Of a stretch of DNA of 64,000 nucleotides, positions 24,964 to 32,993 are shown piece by piece. The notes below the pieces were generated by a model. The model was not told where the DNA came from and searched no databases. It saw nothing but the letters and a program-made list of their open reading frames with translations. Position 1 is the first letter of the stretch. Each line of letters starts with the position of its first letter. The stretch is from an uncultured Kocuria sp. Lineage in GTDB: Bacteria; Actinomycetota; Actinomycetes; Actinomycetales; Micrococcaceae. A program made the translations under genes and the position numbers. The DNA lies in contig NZ_CANMRA010000002.1 in NCBI RefSeq assembly GCF_947500125.1, forward strand, positions 62,001 through 126,000, in the 5' to 3' direction.

Positions 24964-25820
24964 CTGCCACCGCCGCGAGCCTGCTCGCGCCCGGGACCTC
25001 CCTCCCCCTCGAGGCGGCGGTCCCGGCCGCCGCCGGGACGGGGGTCGGCGACATCCTGCTCTGGGGCGTGCTGCCCTACGTCGTGCTCGCGATCGTGATC
25101 GGCGGCACCGTCTGGCGGTACAGGTACGACCAGTTCGGGTGGACCACGCGGTCCTCGCAGCTCTACGAGTCCCGCATCCTGCGCATCGCCTCCCCGCTGT
25201 TCCACTTCGGGATCCTCGCCGTGCTCGCGGGCCACGTCATGGGTCTGATCATCCCGAAGACCTGGACGGAGGCCGTGGGCGTCACCGAGGGGATGTACCA
25301 CTTCCTGGCCCTGAGCATCGGGCTCGTGGCCGGCGTGGGCACGCTGCTCGGGATCGTCCTGCTCATCTGGCGCCGGCGCACCACCGGACCCGTGTTCATG
25401 GCGACCACCAAGAACGACAAGTTCATGTACATCATGCTCGTGGCCGCGTTGCTCACGGGGCTGGGCACCACCCTCATCTCGGTGTTCGACCACTCCGTGC
25501 CCGACTACCGCCAGACGGTCTCGCCGTGGTTCCGCTCGATCTGGATCCTGCAGCCGGACGTCGCCGCGATGACGGCCGCCGGGATCTCCTTCAAGGTGCA
25601 CGCCCTGTGGGCCATGGGGCTCTTCGCCGTGTGGCCGTTCACCCGCCTGGTGCACGCGTTCACGGCGCCCGTGCACTACCTGTTCCGGCCGTACATCGTC
25701 TACCGCTCCCGGGACCACCGGTCCACCGGGTCCGTGCCGGTGCGCCGCGGCTGGGACCCCGTCGGGACCCAGGACCGGGACAGGAGCACCCACCGCAACC
25801 GCGCCGGCACCCGCCGCTGA
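24960..25820 (+). CDS. narI: Respiratory nitrate reductase gamma subunit (NarI)
   Basis: NarI is the membrane di-heme cytochrome b that oxidises menaquinol. The 286-residue protein has five transmembrane helices. The heme ligands match the family spacing exactly: H82 and H92 (LFHFGILAVLAGH, 10 apart) and H214 and H232 (18 apart). The N-terminus carries about 30 extra residues before the first helix and the C-terminus has a long basic tail (DRDRSTHRNRAGTRR) beyond the usual end. The ATG overlaps the narJ stop (ATGA). Confidence 0.95.
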   Translation: MTATAASLLAPGTSLPLEAAVPAAAGTGVGDILLWGVLPYVVLAIVIGGTVWRYRYDQFGWTTRSSQLYESRILRIASPLFHFGILAVLAGHVMGLIIPKTWTEAVGVTEGMYHFLALSIGLVAGVGTLLGIVLLIWRRRTTGPVFMATTKNDKFMYIMLVAALLTGLGTTLISVFDHSVPDYRQTVSPWFRSIWILQPDVAAMTAAGISFKVHALWAMGLFAVWPFTRLVHAFTAPVHYLFRPYIVYRSRDHRSTGSVPVRRGWDPVGTQDRDRSTHRNRAGTRR

Positions 25821-25849
25821 CCCCCGCCCCCGGACCCACGAGGACCGCC

Positions 25850-27094
25850 ATGTCATCTTCGCCGCCCCATGCCTCCCCGGACACCGCGGCCCCGGACCTG
25901 CGGTCCGGCCAGCTGCGGAACCTGCTCCTCGCCACGCTGGCGTCCACGGCGGGCTTCTGGGCCTGGACGATCGTGGGCCCGCTGTCCAGGCGCTACGCGG
26001 AGCAGATGGAGCTCAGCTCCTCGCAGACCGCGCTGCTCGTGGCGATGCCGATCTTCGTCGGCTCCATCGCCCGGGTGCCCGTCGGCGCCCTCACGGACCG
26101 CTTCGGGGGACGGGTGATGTTCACGGCGATCCTCGCCCTGACCGCCCCGCTGGTGCTGCTCACCGCCCTCGTGGGACAGCTGGGCAGCTTCGTGCTGCTG
26201 CTGGTCGTGGCGTTCTTCCTCGGCATCGCCGGCACGGTCTTCGCGATCGGCATCCCGTTCTGCTCCGCGTGGTACGAGTCCCACCGCAAGGGCTTCGCCA
26301 CCGGCGTCTTCGGCGCGGGCATGGCCGGCACGGCCGTCTCCGCGTTCGTCACCCCGCGCCTGGTGGCGGGCATAGGGTACGTGGGCGCCCACGCGGTCAT
26401 CGCCGCGATCGTCGCGGCCATGGCCGTGGTGTGCTGGATCGGCCTGCGCGATTCCCCGGCCCGCGCCGGCGCCGTGCCGCAGCCGGTGCTGCCCCGGATC
26501 AAGCACGCCTTCACCCTGAAGGTGACCTGGCAGCTGTGCTTCCTCTACGGCGTGGTCTTCGGCGCGTTCGTGGCGTTCTCCAACTACCTGCCCACCTACC
26601 TGGACACCGTCTACGGCTTCGACGCCACCGCGGCCGGGACCCGCACCGCGGGCTTCGCCCTCGCGGCGGTGGTCGCCCGGCCGGTCGGCGGGATCCTCGC
26701 CGACCGGTTCGGCCCGAAGGTCGTCACCGTCACCTCGCTCGTCGGCACGGCGGTCCTCGCGATGGTCGTGGCGCTGCAGCCGATCCAGGAGGTCGCCTAC
26801 GGGGCCACGTTCCTGGCCATGGCGGTGTTCCTCGGCCTGGGCACCGGCGGCGTGTTCGCGTGGGTGGGACGGGCCGCCCCGGCGAAGGACGTGGGCACGA
26901 TCGGCGGCATCATCGCGGCCGCAGGCGGTCTCGGCGGCTACTTCCCGCCGCTCGTGATGGGCGCCACCTACGACGCCGAGAACAACAGCTACTTCGTGGG
27001 GCTGACCCTGCTGGCCGTGTTCGCGGTGGCCGCCCTGGTGCTCACCTTCACCGTGCGCAACGGGGGGAAGGTCGACGAGCGGTCCCGCGACTGA
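25850..27094 (+). CDS. narK: Nitrate/nitrite transporter (NarK, MFS)
   Basis: The 414-residue protein is a 12-helix major facilitator of the nitrate/nitrite porter group. It takes up nitrate and/or exports nitrite for the adjacent NarGHI. The RVPVGALTDRFGGR motif after helix 2 contains the conserved Arg. GIAGTVFAIGIPFCSAWY and GVFGAGMAGTAVSAF, followed later by GLGTGGVFAWVGR, are the Gly-rich nitrate signature regions. The ATG at 25850 is 29 bp after narI and the gene ends at a long hairpin, so it is the last gene of narGHJIK. Confidence 0.93.
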   Translation: MSSSPPHASPDTAAPDLRSGQLRNLLLATLASTAGFWAWTIVGPLSRRYAEQMELSSSQTALLVAMPIFVGSIARVPVGALTDRFGGRVMFTAILALTAPLVLLTALVGQLGSFVLLLVVAFFLGIAGTVFAIGIPFCSAWYESHRKGFATGVFGAGMAGTAVSAFVTPRLVAGIGYVGAHAVIAAIVAAMAVVCWIGLRDSPARAGAVPQPVLPRIKHAFTLKVTWQLCFLYGVVFGAFVAFSNYLPTYLDTVYGFDATAAGTRTAGFALAAVVARPVGGILADRFGPKVVTVTSLVGTAVLAMVVALQPIQEVAYGATFLAMAVFLGLGTGGVFAWVGRAAPAKDVGTIGGIIAAAGGLGGYFPPLVMGATYDAENNSYFVGLTLLAVFAVAALVLTFTVRNGGKVDERSRD

Positions 27095-27132
27095 GGGCCG
27101 CCCGGGCACCGGTGACGGTGTCCGGGCGGCCC
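27095..27132 (+). terminator. Long terminator hairpin of the nar operon
   Basis: GGGCCGCCCGGGCACCG (27095-27111) pairs with CGGTGTCCGGGCGGCCC (27116-27132), 17 bp with a single G-U pair and a GTGA loop. It starts right after the narK stop codon. Confidence 0.85.
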
Positions 27133-27151
27133 CCAGCGGCTCCGCGGGCCC

Positions 27152-27179
27152 GGGCTCACTCGTCCGGGCTCACTCGTCC
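27152..27179. repeat. 14-bp tandem duplication at a gene end
   Basis: GGGCTCACTCGTCC occurs twice in a row (27152-27165 and 27166-27179). The second copy holds the stop codon of the minus-strand flavin protein gene; the first copy repeats the same stop in another frame. Confidence 0.7.
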
Positions 27180-27637
27180 GGGGAGTGCCGCGCCCCCGAC
27201 AGCGGGGTGCGCCACACCTCCGGATCCGCGACCGGGAACCGGCGGCCCGTCACGAGCCCCGGCACGACCCGGACGAAGATGCCCTTGCGCCCCGCCTGCC
27301 ACGGGAACAGCGGCAGGTCGAGGGTGTCCGTGAGCTCCTGGACCTGCCGGATGCGCTCGGCGCGGCCCTTGACCACCACGCTCCACGCCTTCCCGGAGGG
27401 CTCGTCGTACCCGTCGATCTCCACCGCCACGGGGACGTCGGTCAGGGCGCCCGCGATCTTCGTCCCCTCGGCCGAGCGGAAGACGAGGGTCCCGTGGTCC
27501 ACCACGAAGTTGACCGGGAAGATGTCCGGGTGGTCCTCCACCCACACGGCGAGGCGGCCGACACCCGCGTTCCGCAGCAGCTCCCAGCAGCTGTTGACCG
27601 CCAGCTCCTCCACGTCGTGGCCGTGCGTGTCCGTCAT
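27170..27637 (-). CDS. Pyridoxamine 5'-phosphate oxidase family flavin protein
   Basis: The 155-residue protein has the split-barrel fold of the PPOX/nitroreductase-like family: ELLRNAGVGRLAVWVEDHPDIFPVNFVVDHG, read in parts, matches the first strands, and FRSAEGTKIAGAL carries the flavin phosphate-binding Ser/Lys region. WSVVVKGRAERI is the usual later strand. Such small actinobacterial proteins bind FMN, F420 or heme; the cofactor and substrate cannot be chosen here. It sits 107 bp downstream of hmp on the same strand and may be co-transcribed with it, which would suit a role in NO or redox stress. Confidence 0.75.
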   Translation of the reverse strand: MTDTHGHDVEELAVNSCWELLRNAGVGRLAVWVEDHPDIFPVNFVVDHGTLVFRSAEGTKIAGALTDVPVAVEIDGYDEPSGKAWSVVVKGRAERIRQVQELTDTLDLPLFPWQAGRKGIFVRVVPGLVTGRRFPVADPEVWRTPLSGARHSPDE

Positions 27638-27677
27638 CGTGTCCTCCGTCGTCGTCGCTGTCCCGGCCCGCTGCCGC

Positions 27678-27718
27678 GTGCTGGTCCTGGTGCTGGTCCT
27701 CGTGCTGGTCCTCGTGCT
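27678..27718. repeat. 12-bp tandem repeat between hmp and the flavin protein gene
   Basis: Three units of GTGCTGGTCCTS (27678-27689, 27690-27701, 27702-27713) are followed by a partial copy. The array lies in the gap between two minus-strand genes. Read through in frame it would encode repeating Thr, Arg, Ser residues, but no start supports that. Confidence 0.7.
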
Positions 27719-27744
27719 TCCGGCCACCGGGCTGCCCCGGCCCC

Positions 27745-28953
27745 TCACTCGAAGTCGGCGAGCCAGAGGTCCGGGCCGAACACCTCGTACTGGATGTCCC
27801 GGGCCGGGACGCCCCTGGCGATGAGCGCGCTGCGCACGGCCTGCATGAACGGCAGCGGCCCGCACAGGTAGTACTGCGCGTCGTGCGGCAGCTCCACGGT
27901 GCGCAGGTCCATGAACCCCTCGTGCTCGTTCTCGGCGCGCTCGCCGCTCGTCCGGGGCTGCTCGAACCAGGCCCGGAGGGAGCCGTCCTCCAGGGCGGCG
28001 AGGTCCTCCTCGATCTGCCCGCGCAGCGCGAACGTCTCCGGCGCGGTGTCCGCGTGCAGGAACTGCACCGTGCGCTGCGAGCCGTCCTTCACCAGGTGCG
28101 AGAGCATGCCCGCCATGGGGGTGACGCCGATGCCGGCGCTGGCCAGGACCAGGGGCCGGTCCGAGTACTCCAGGACCACGTCGCCGGAGGGCACCGACAG
28201 CACCACCTCGTCGCCCACCTGCACCCGGTCGTGCAGCAGGGTGGACATCTCGCCGGCCGGAGTGCCGTTGCCGCGCACCCGCTTGACCGCGAAGCGCCGG
28301 TGGTGGCCGTCGTCGGCGCGGGTCAGGCTGTACTGCCGGGGCTGCTGCACCCCGTCGGGCATCTCCATCCTCAGGGTCACGTACTGCCCCGGCAGGGACC
28401 GCTTCACCTCGCGCTCGTCGACGCGCTCCACCACGAAGGTCGTGACGTCCTCGGTCTCCGGGATCTTCTCGACCACCCGCCAGGTCCGCCAGACGGTCTC
28501 GGGGGAGAGCCGGACCGCGTCGTAGAGACCCCGCTCCTGGTTGATGAGCACGTTGGCCATCAGCCAGTAGACCTCGTCCCACGCCGCGGCGACCTCCGGG
28601 GTCACGGCGTCGCCCAGGACGTCCACGATGGCCCACATGAGGTTGTCGTGCACGATCTGGTACTGGTCCGGGTGCAGCCCCAGGGACACGTGCTTGTGCG
28701 CGATGCGGGAGAGCAGGTGGTCCGGCAGCTCGGTCGGCTTGTTCACCAGGTAGCCGGCGAAGGCGGCCACGGAACCGGCCAGCGCCTGCTGCTGGCGGCC
28801 GTCGGCCTGGTTGCCGCGGTTGAACAGCCCGTCCAGCAGCTCGGGGTGCTCCCCGAACATGTGCTGGTAGAAGCGCCGGGCGATCTCCTGGATGTTCTCC
28901 CCGACCACGGGGAGCGTGGCCTTCACCACGGGGTACGAGGTGTCTGACAGCAC
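27745..28953 (-). CDS. hmp: Flavohemoprotein, NO dioxygenase (Hmp)
   Basis: Hmp oxidises NO to nitrate with O2 and NAD(P)H, and can reduce NO slowly without oxygen. The 402-residue product has a globin domain (about 1-140; proximal His in RIAHKHVSLGL), an FAD domain (RQYSLT) and an NAD domain (ASAGIGVTPM, YYLCGPLPFM). I place the start at the GTG at 28953, not the GTG at 28968, because AAGGAG lies 6 nt before 28953 and the product then begins MLSDTSYPVV as in the family. It lies opposite narK and would remove NO made by the nitrite reductase. Confidence 0.93.
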   Translation of the reverse strand: MLSDTSYPVVKATLPVVGENIQEIARRFYQHMFGEHPELLDGLFNRGNQADGRQQQALAGSVAAFAGYLVNKPTELPDHLLSRIAHKHVSLGLHPDQYQIVHDNLMWAIVDVLGDAVTPEVAAAWDEVYWLMANVLINQERGLYDAVRLSPETVWRTWRVVEKIPETEDVTTFVVERVDEREVKRSLPGQYVTLRMEMPDGVQQPRQYSLTRADDGHHRRFAVKRVRGNGTPAGEMSTLLHDRVQVGDEVVLSVPSGDVVLEYSDRPLVLASAGIGVTPMAGMLSHLVKDGSQRTVQFLHADTAPETFALRGQIEEDLAALEDGSLRAWFEQPRTSGERAENEHEGFMDLRTVELPHDAQYYLCGPLPFMQAVRSALIARGVPARDIQYEVFGPDLWLADFE

Positions 28954-29124
28954 GGTGGGCTCCTTCACGAGCGCCGACGTCGTCGACGGCGCTCTGGTCG
29001 CGTCCCGTCAAGCTAGCACCGCACCGGGCGCCGTACCAGGACATGACACGGCGGCGCCCGGCCCGGTCGTGGGCCAGAATGGGAGGGACGCACCGACGGC
29101 AGAGGCGAAGGGGACCGGACCGAC

Positions 29125-29622
29125 ATGACCGACCAGCAGCAGGGCCTGACCCACGTCCGGGCGGACGGGTCCGCGCACATGGTGGACGTCTCGGACAAGG
29201 CCGTCACCACCCGCGAGGCCACCGCGACGGCCACGCTGCGCACCCGCCCCGACGTCGTCGAACAGGTCTTCGCCGCGGACCTGCCCAAGGGGGACGCCCT
29301 GCCGGTGGCCCGGGTGGCGGGGATCATGGCGGCCAAGAAGACCCCGGAGCTCGTCCCGCTGTGCCACCCCCTGCCGATCAGCAAGGTGACCGTGGACTTC
29401 GAGCGGCTCGCGGACGGCGTGCGGATCAGCGCGACGGTGCGGACCCGCGGGGTGACGGGCGTCGAGATGGAGGCGCTCACCGCGGCGGCGGTGGCCGCCC
29501 TGACGCTCTACGACATGATCAAGGCCGTGGACAAGCTCGCCGAGATCGAGCAGGTGAAGGTGCTCGCGAAGTCCGGCGGCAAGTCCGGGGACTGGGCGCG
29601 GACCGACGGGGACGCCGCATGA
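29125..29622 (+). CDS. moaC: Cyclic pyranopterin monophosphate synthase (MoaC)
   Basis: MoaC converts the MoaA product into cyclic pyranopterin monophosphate. The 165-residue protein has the conserved [20 protein letters not shown] motif, with the catalytic Lys and His region, and [23 protein letters not shown], both diagnostic. KAVDK and the Lys-rich end complete the active site. It begins the plus-strand Moco operon; its stop overlaps the ATG of the next gene. A CAGAAT hexamer near 29075 may be its -10, giving a leader of about 40 nt. Confidence 0.95.
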   Translation: MTDQQQGLTHVRADGSAHMVDVSDKAVTTREATATATLRTRPDVVEQVFAADLPKGDALPVARVAGIMAAKKTPELVPLCHPLPISKVTVDFERLADGVRISATVRTRGVTGVEMEALTAAAVAALTLYDMIKAVDKLAEIEQVKVLAKSGGKSGDWARTDGDAA

Positions 29623-30170
29623 GGAGTGCCGCCGTCGTCGTCGCGTCGACCCGCGCGGCCGCCGGGGTCTACCCGGACCGGAGCGGGCGGATCGCCGCCG
29701 ACTGGTTCGGCTCCCACGGCTTCGCGGTCGAAGGCCCCTTCGTGGTGGCCGACGGCGAGGACGTGCGCGCCGAGCTCCAGCGGCTGCTCGTGACCCGGGC
29801 CCCCGAGGACCGTCCCCGGGTGGTCGTCACCAGCGGGGGGACCGGCCTCGGCCCGGACGACCTCACCCCCGAGATGACCCGGCCCTTCCTGGACCGCGAG
29901 CTGCCCGGCATCATGGAGGCACTGTGGGCGGAGGGCCGGAGGACCACGCCCCTGGCGGTGCTCAGCCGCGGGCACGCCGGGGTCAGCGGCGCCACCTTCG
30001 TGGTCAACCTCCCCGGCTCCACCGGCGGGGTCCGGGACGGGCTGACGGTCCTCGAGCCGCTCCTCGACCACGTCTGCGACCAGCTCGAGGGCCACCGCGA
30101 CCGCGGGCACGACGGCCCCCGCCACGACCCCCGCCACGACCCCCGAGCGCACGAGGAGACCGACCGATGA
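29619..30170 (+). CDS. mogA: Molybdopterin adenylyltransferase (MogA/MoaB family)
   Basis: The 183-residue protein belongs to the MogA/MoaB/MoeA-domain family that adenylylates molybdopterin before molybdate insertion. Key features are [17 protein letters not shown] (phosphate-binding loop and the catalytic Asp) and [13 protein letters not shown]. The C-terminus carries an unusual His and Asp-rich tail ([18 protein letters not shown]), encoded by a short DNA repeat, which could bind metal or simply be a recent expansion. The ATG overlaps the moaC stop, and the stop overlaps the moaE start. Confidence 0.9.
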   Translation: MRSAAVVVASTRAAAGVYPDRSGRIAADWFGSHGFAVEGPFVVADGEDVRAELQRLLVTRAPEDRPRVVVTSGGTGLGPDDLTPEMTRPFLDRELPGIMEALWAEGRRTTPLAVLSRGHAGVSGATFVVNLPGSTGGVRDGLTVLEPLLDHVCDQLEGHRDRGHDGPRHDPRHDPRAHEETDR

Positions 30171-30619
30171 GCAGCCCCGGACCGATCCAGGCGGAGACCG
30201 CCGTGGTCGGCGCCTTCGTCACCGAGGAGCCCCTGGACCACGCCCGGGCCGTCGCGGCCGTGCAGGACGAGCGCACGGGCGCCGTGGTCTCCTTCAGCGG
30301 CGTCATCCGCGACCACGACGGCGGACGCCCCGTCACCAGCCTCGACTACACCTGCCACCCCGGCGCGGACCGGGCCATCCAGGACGTGGCCCGCCGGGTC
30401 GCCGAGGAGTTCCCCGGGGTGCGGATCTGGGCCGCCCATCGGGTCGGTCCGCTCGGGATCGGGGACTCCGCACTGGAGGCCGCCGTGGCCGCCGCGCACC
30501 GCAAGCTCGCGTTCGCCGCCTGTGACGCGCTCGTGGACCGGATCAAGACAGAGGTGCCCATCTGGAAGGAGCAGCTGTTCGCGGACGGCTCCACCGAGTG
30601 GGTCGGGCTGGACGCCTGA
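30167..30619 (+). CDS. moaE: Molybdopterin synthase catalytic subunit (MoaE)
   Basis: MoaE, with thiocarboxylated MoaD, converts cyclic pyranopterin monophosphate to molybdopterin. The 150-residue protein shows GAVVSFSGVIRDHDGG, HRVGPLGIGD and the C-terminal RIKTEVPIWKEQLFADG, which includes the catalytic Lys pair. Its partner MoaD is encoded in the other Moco operon at 14.2 kb. The ATG overlaps the mogA stop and the moeZ gene follows within a few bases, so the four genes form one unit. Confidence 0.95.
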   Translation: MSSPGPIQAETAVVGAFVTEEPLDHARAVAAVQDERTGAVVSFSGVIRDHDGGRPVTSLDYTCHPGADRAIQDVARRVAEEFPGVRIWAAHRVGPLGIGDSALEAAVAAAHRKLAFAACDALVDRIKTEVPIWKEQLFADGSTEWVGLDA

Positions 30620-30624
30620 GCGCC

Positions 30625-31806
30625 GTGGACCTGCCCCCGCTCGTCGACCCCGCCCCGGAGCTCACCGGCGCCGAGCTGCGCCGCTACGCCCGCCACCTGA
30701 CCGTCCCCGAGATCGGCGAGGAGGGCCAGCGGCGGCTCAAGAACGCCCGGGTGCTGTGCGTGGGCGCGGGCGGTCTCGGCTCCCCGGCCCTGCTCTACCT
30801 CGCCGCCGCGGGCGTCGGGACCCTCGGCGTGGTCGACGACGACGTCGTGGACGCCTCCAACCTGCAGCGCCAGGTGATCCACGGCGAGGGGACCCTCGGG
30901 GCGCCCAAGACCGCCTCGGCCGCCGCGCGGATCGCCGACCTCAACCCGCTGGTGCGCGTCGTGGAGCACCGCGTGCGGCTCACCGCGGGCAACGCGGAGG
31001 AGGTCCTCGCCGGGTACGACCTCGTCCTGGACGGCACGGACAACTTCGGGACCCGCTACCTCGTCTCCGACGCGTGCGAACTGACCGGTCTCCCGCACGT
31101 GTGGGGCTCGATCCTGCGCTTCGACGGCCAGTACTCGGTGTTCTGGGGCGCCCACGGGCCCACCTACCGCGACCTCTACCCCGTGCCCCCGGCACCGGGC
31201 ACGGTGCCCAGCTGCGCCGAGGCCGGGGTGCTCGGCGTGCTGCCGGGCCTGCTGGGCACCGCCATGGCGGTCGAGGCCGTCAAGCTGGTCACCGGGATCG
31301 GCACCACGATGCTCGGCCGGGTCGCCACCTACGACGCCCTGTCGGCGCGCTGGTGGGAGATCCCGCTCTCGCCCACGCCGGGCCGCGCGCCCGTGACCAC
31401 CCTGACGGCGGCCGGCGACGACGGCGCGCCCGCCTGCCCGGCGCCCCGCTCCGTCACGGGCCCGGAGGACGTCCCGACCGTGACGGCCCGCGAGCTCGAG
31501 GCGCTGCTGGCGGCGCGGGCGCGCGGCGCGGCGGACTTCGAGCTCGTCGACGTCCGGGAGCCCTACGAGGCCCGGCTCGCGGCGATCCCCGGCGCGCGGC
31601 TGGTCCCGCTGGGGCAGTTCGAGTCCGGGGAGGCCTTCGCGCGGATCGCCCCGAACCGCCGGGTGCTGCTGCACTGCAAGGCCGGGGCGCGCTCCGAGCG
31701 GGCCCTGCGGCTCCTGGTGGCCTCGGGGCACCCCGACGTCGCGCACCTCGAGGGCGGGGTGCTGGCGTGGATCGACCAGGTGGACCCGTCCCAGCAGCCC
31801 TACTGA
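30625..31806 (+). CDS. moeZ: Adenylyltransferase/sulfurtransferase MoeZ (MoeB-rhodanese fusion)
   Basis: The protein (393 aa from the GTG at 30625) activates MoaD by adenylylation and supplies sulfur from its rhodanese domain. The ThiF/MoeB domain has VLCVGAGGLGSPAL for ATP, DGTDNFGTR, and the acceptor Cys C197 in VPSCAEAGVLG. The rhodanese domain (about 275-393) has active C351 in LLHCKAGARSERA. It lacks the two zinc CxxC pairs of enteric MoeB and has the NYRDLYP-like PTYRDLYP, as actinobacterial MoeZ does. In-frame GTG 30598 inside moaE is possible, but 30625 fits the family start better. Confidence 0.9.
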   Translation: MDLPPLVDPAPELTGAELRRYARHLTVPEIGEEGQRRLKNARVLCVGAGGLGSPALLYLAAAGVGTLGVVDDDVVDASNLQRQVIHGEGTLGAPKTASAAARIADLNPLVRVVEHRVRLTAGNAEEVLAGYDLVLDGTDNFGTRYLVSDACELTGLPHVWGSILRFDGQYSVFWGAHGPTYRDLYPVPPAPGTVPSCAEAGVLGVLPGLLGTAMAVEAVKLVTGIGTTMLGRVATYDALSARWWEIPLSPTPGRAPVTTLTAAGDDGAPACPAPRSVTGPEDVPTVTARELEALLAARARGAADFELVDVREPYEARLAAIPGARLVPLGQFESGEAFARIAPNRRVLLHCKAGARSERALRLLVASGHPDVAHLEGGVLAWIDQVDPSQQPY

Positions 31807-31880
31807 CCCGGTCCCGCTCCCCGGGTCCCGGCCCGGAGCGCCCGGCATCGGGCGCGGGGGCAGGTCCGGCGGACAGGACG

Positions 31881-31886
31881 TAGGCT
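31881..31886 (+). promoter_or_regulatory. Candidate -10 (TAGGCT) of the acyl-CoA dehydrogenase-like operon
   Basis: TAGGCT ends 9 nt before the GTG at 31896. There is no Shine-Dalgarno site between, so transcription likely starts at or very near the start codon. Confidence 0.45.
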
Positions 31887-31895
31887 GATCATCCC

Positions 31896-32993
31896 GTGCC
31901 GCCGACCGATGGACACCGCATGCCCCCTCCGCACCCCCGCCGCACCGCCCACCCCGGCCGCGTCCAGGAGGCCGCGGCGGCCCTGCGCGCCGCAGCGCCC
32001 GGCGCCGTGGACCAGGCCCTGCGAGCGGCCCTCGACGTGGCCCGGGAGCTCGGCGAGGAGCTCCCCGCTCCCGGCGCGGGCCGCACCGGGCAGCTGTGGC
32101 TCCGGCTCTCCGAGCTCGCCCGGCTCGACCTGTCGCTCGCCCGCGTCGTGGAGCCGCACCTGGACGCCCTCGCGATCCTGCGCCAGGCAGGGCTCGAGGA
32201 GCTCGCCGGCCGGCCCGCCGCCTGGGGCGTCTGGGCCGCCGAGGCTCCCGGCCACGAGCTCGTGGCCCGGCACGGGCCCGGCGGGTGGGAGCTCACGGGC
32301 TCCAAGGCCTGGTGCTCCCTCGCCGCGCACCTCGACCGGGCGGTCGTCACCGCGAGCACGGGCGGGGGCCGCCGCCGGGCCTTCGCCGTGGACCTCGCCC
32401 ACCCCGGCGTGGTCCCCGGGAGCACCGAGGGCTGGCGGCCGGCCGGGCTGTGGGACGTGCCGACCGGTGACGTGCGGTGCACGCGGGTGCCGGCCGTGCC
32501 GGTCGGAGAGGACGGGTGGTACCTGGAGCGCCCCGGCTTCGCCTGGGGCGGGATCGGCGTGGCCGCGTGCTGGTACGGCGGTGCGGCGGGGGTGGCCGAT
32601 CTCCTGTGGGAGGACGCCGCGCGGCGCCGCCGGCCGGGCGGGCGCCCGCTCGACCAGCTGGGGCACGCGGCGCTCGGCGTCGTCGACACGCTCCTGCACA
32701 CCGCCCGCACGGCGCTGGGCTCGGCGGCGGAGCAGGTCGACGCCGGCGGGGCCGGCGGGGACCGCGGGGCGGTCCTGGCCCTGCGCACGCGGCGCATCGT
32801 CGCACGGGCCGCGGAGGCCGTGATCGCGGAGGTGTCGGCCGCCACCGGACCGGGCCCGCTGACCGGGGCGCCCGAGCACGTCCGCCGGGTGAGCGCCCTG
32901 CAGGTCTACCTCCGGCAGGAGCACGCCCAGCGGGACGCCGCGGCCCTGGGCCGCGCCCTGCTCGACGGCGCGCCCGGGGACCGCCCGTGGTGA
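31896..32993 (+). CDS. Acyl-CoA dehydrogenase-like protein
   Basis: The 365-residue protein resembles acyl-CoA dehydrogenases in layout. A helical N-terminal half is followed by a middle beta region with GPGGWELTGSKAWCSLAAHLD, which matches the family flavin-contact strand (usually LxGxKxWxTxA). A C-terminal helical bundle has YGGAAGVADLL. The usual catalytic Glu region of the C-terminal half is not obvious, so the activity is uncertain. Two starts are possible, GTG 31896 and ATG 31920; 31896 fits the -10 position. Its stop overlaps the next GTG, making a three-gene operon with a PIG-L/methyltransferase and a glycosyltransferase. Confidence 0.7.
   Translation: MPPTDGHRMPPPHPRRTAHPGRVQEAAAALRAAAPGAVDQALRAALDVARELGEELPAPGAGRTGQLWLRLSELARLDLSLARVVEPHLDALAILRQAGLEELAGRPAAWGVWAAEAPGHELVARHGPGGWELTGSKAWCSLAAHLDRAVVTASTGGGRRRAFAVDLAHPGVVPGSTEGWRPAGLWDVPTGDVRCTRVPAVPVGEDGWYLERPGFAWGGIGVAACWYGGAAGVADLLWEDAARRRRPGGRPLDQLGHAALGVVDTLLHTARTALGSAAEQVDAGGAGGDRGAVLALRTRRIVARAAEAVIAEVSAATGPGPLTGAPEHVRRVSALQVYLRQEHAQRDAAALGRALLDGAPGDRPW

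Noticed and set aside
27640-27744. Fusion of hmp and the flavin protein gene through the 12-bp repeat
   Set aside because: The two genes have separate starts and stops in different frames; the continuous frame only reads the repeat as Thr/Arg/Ser residues.
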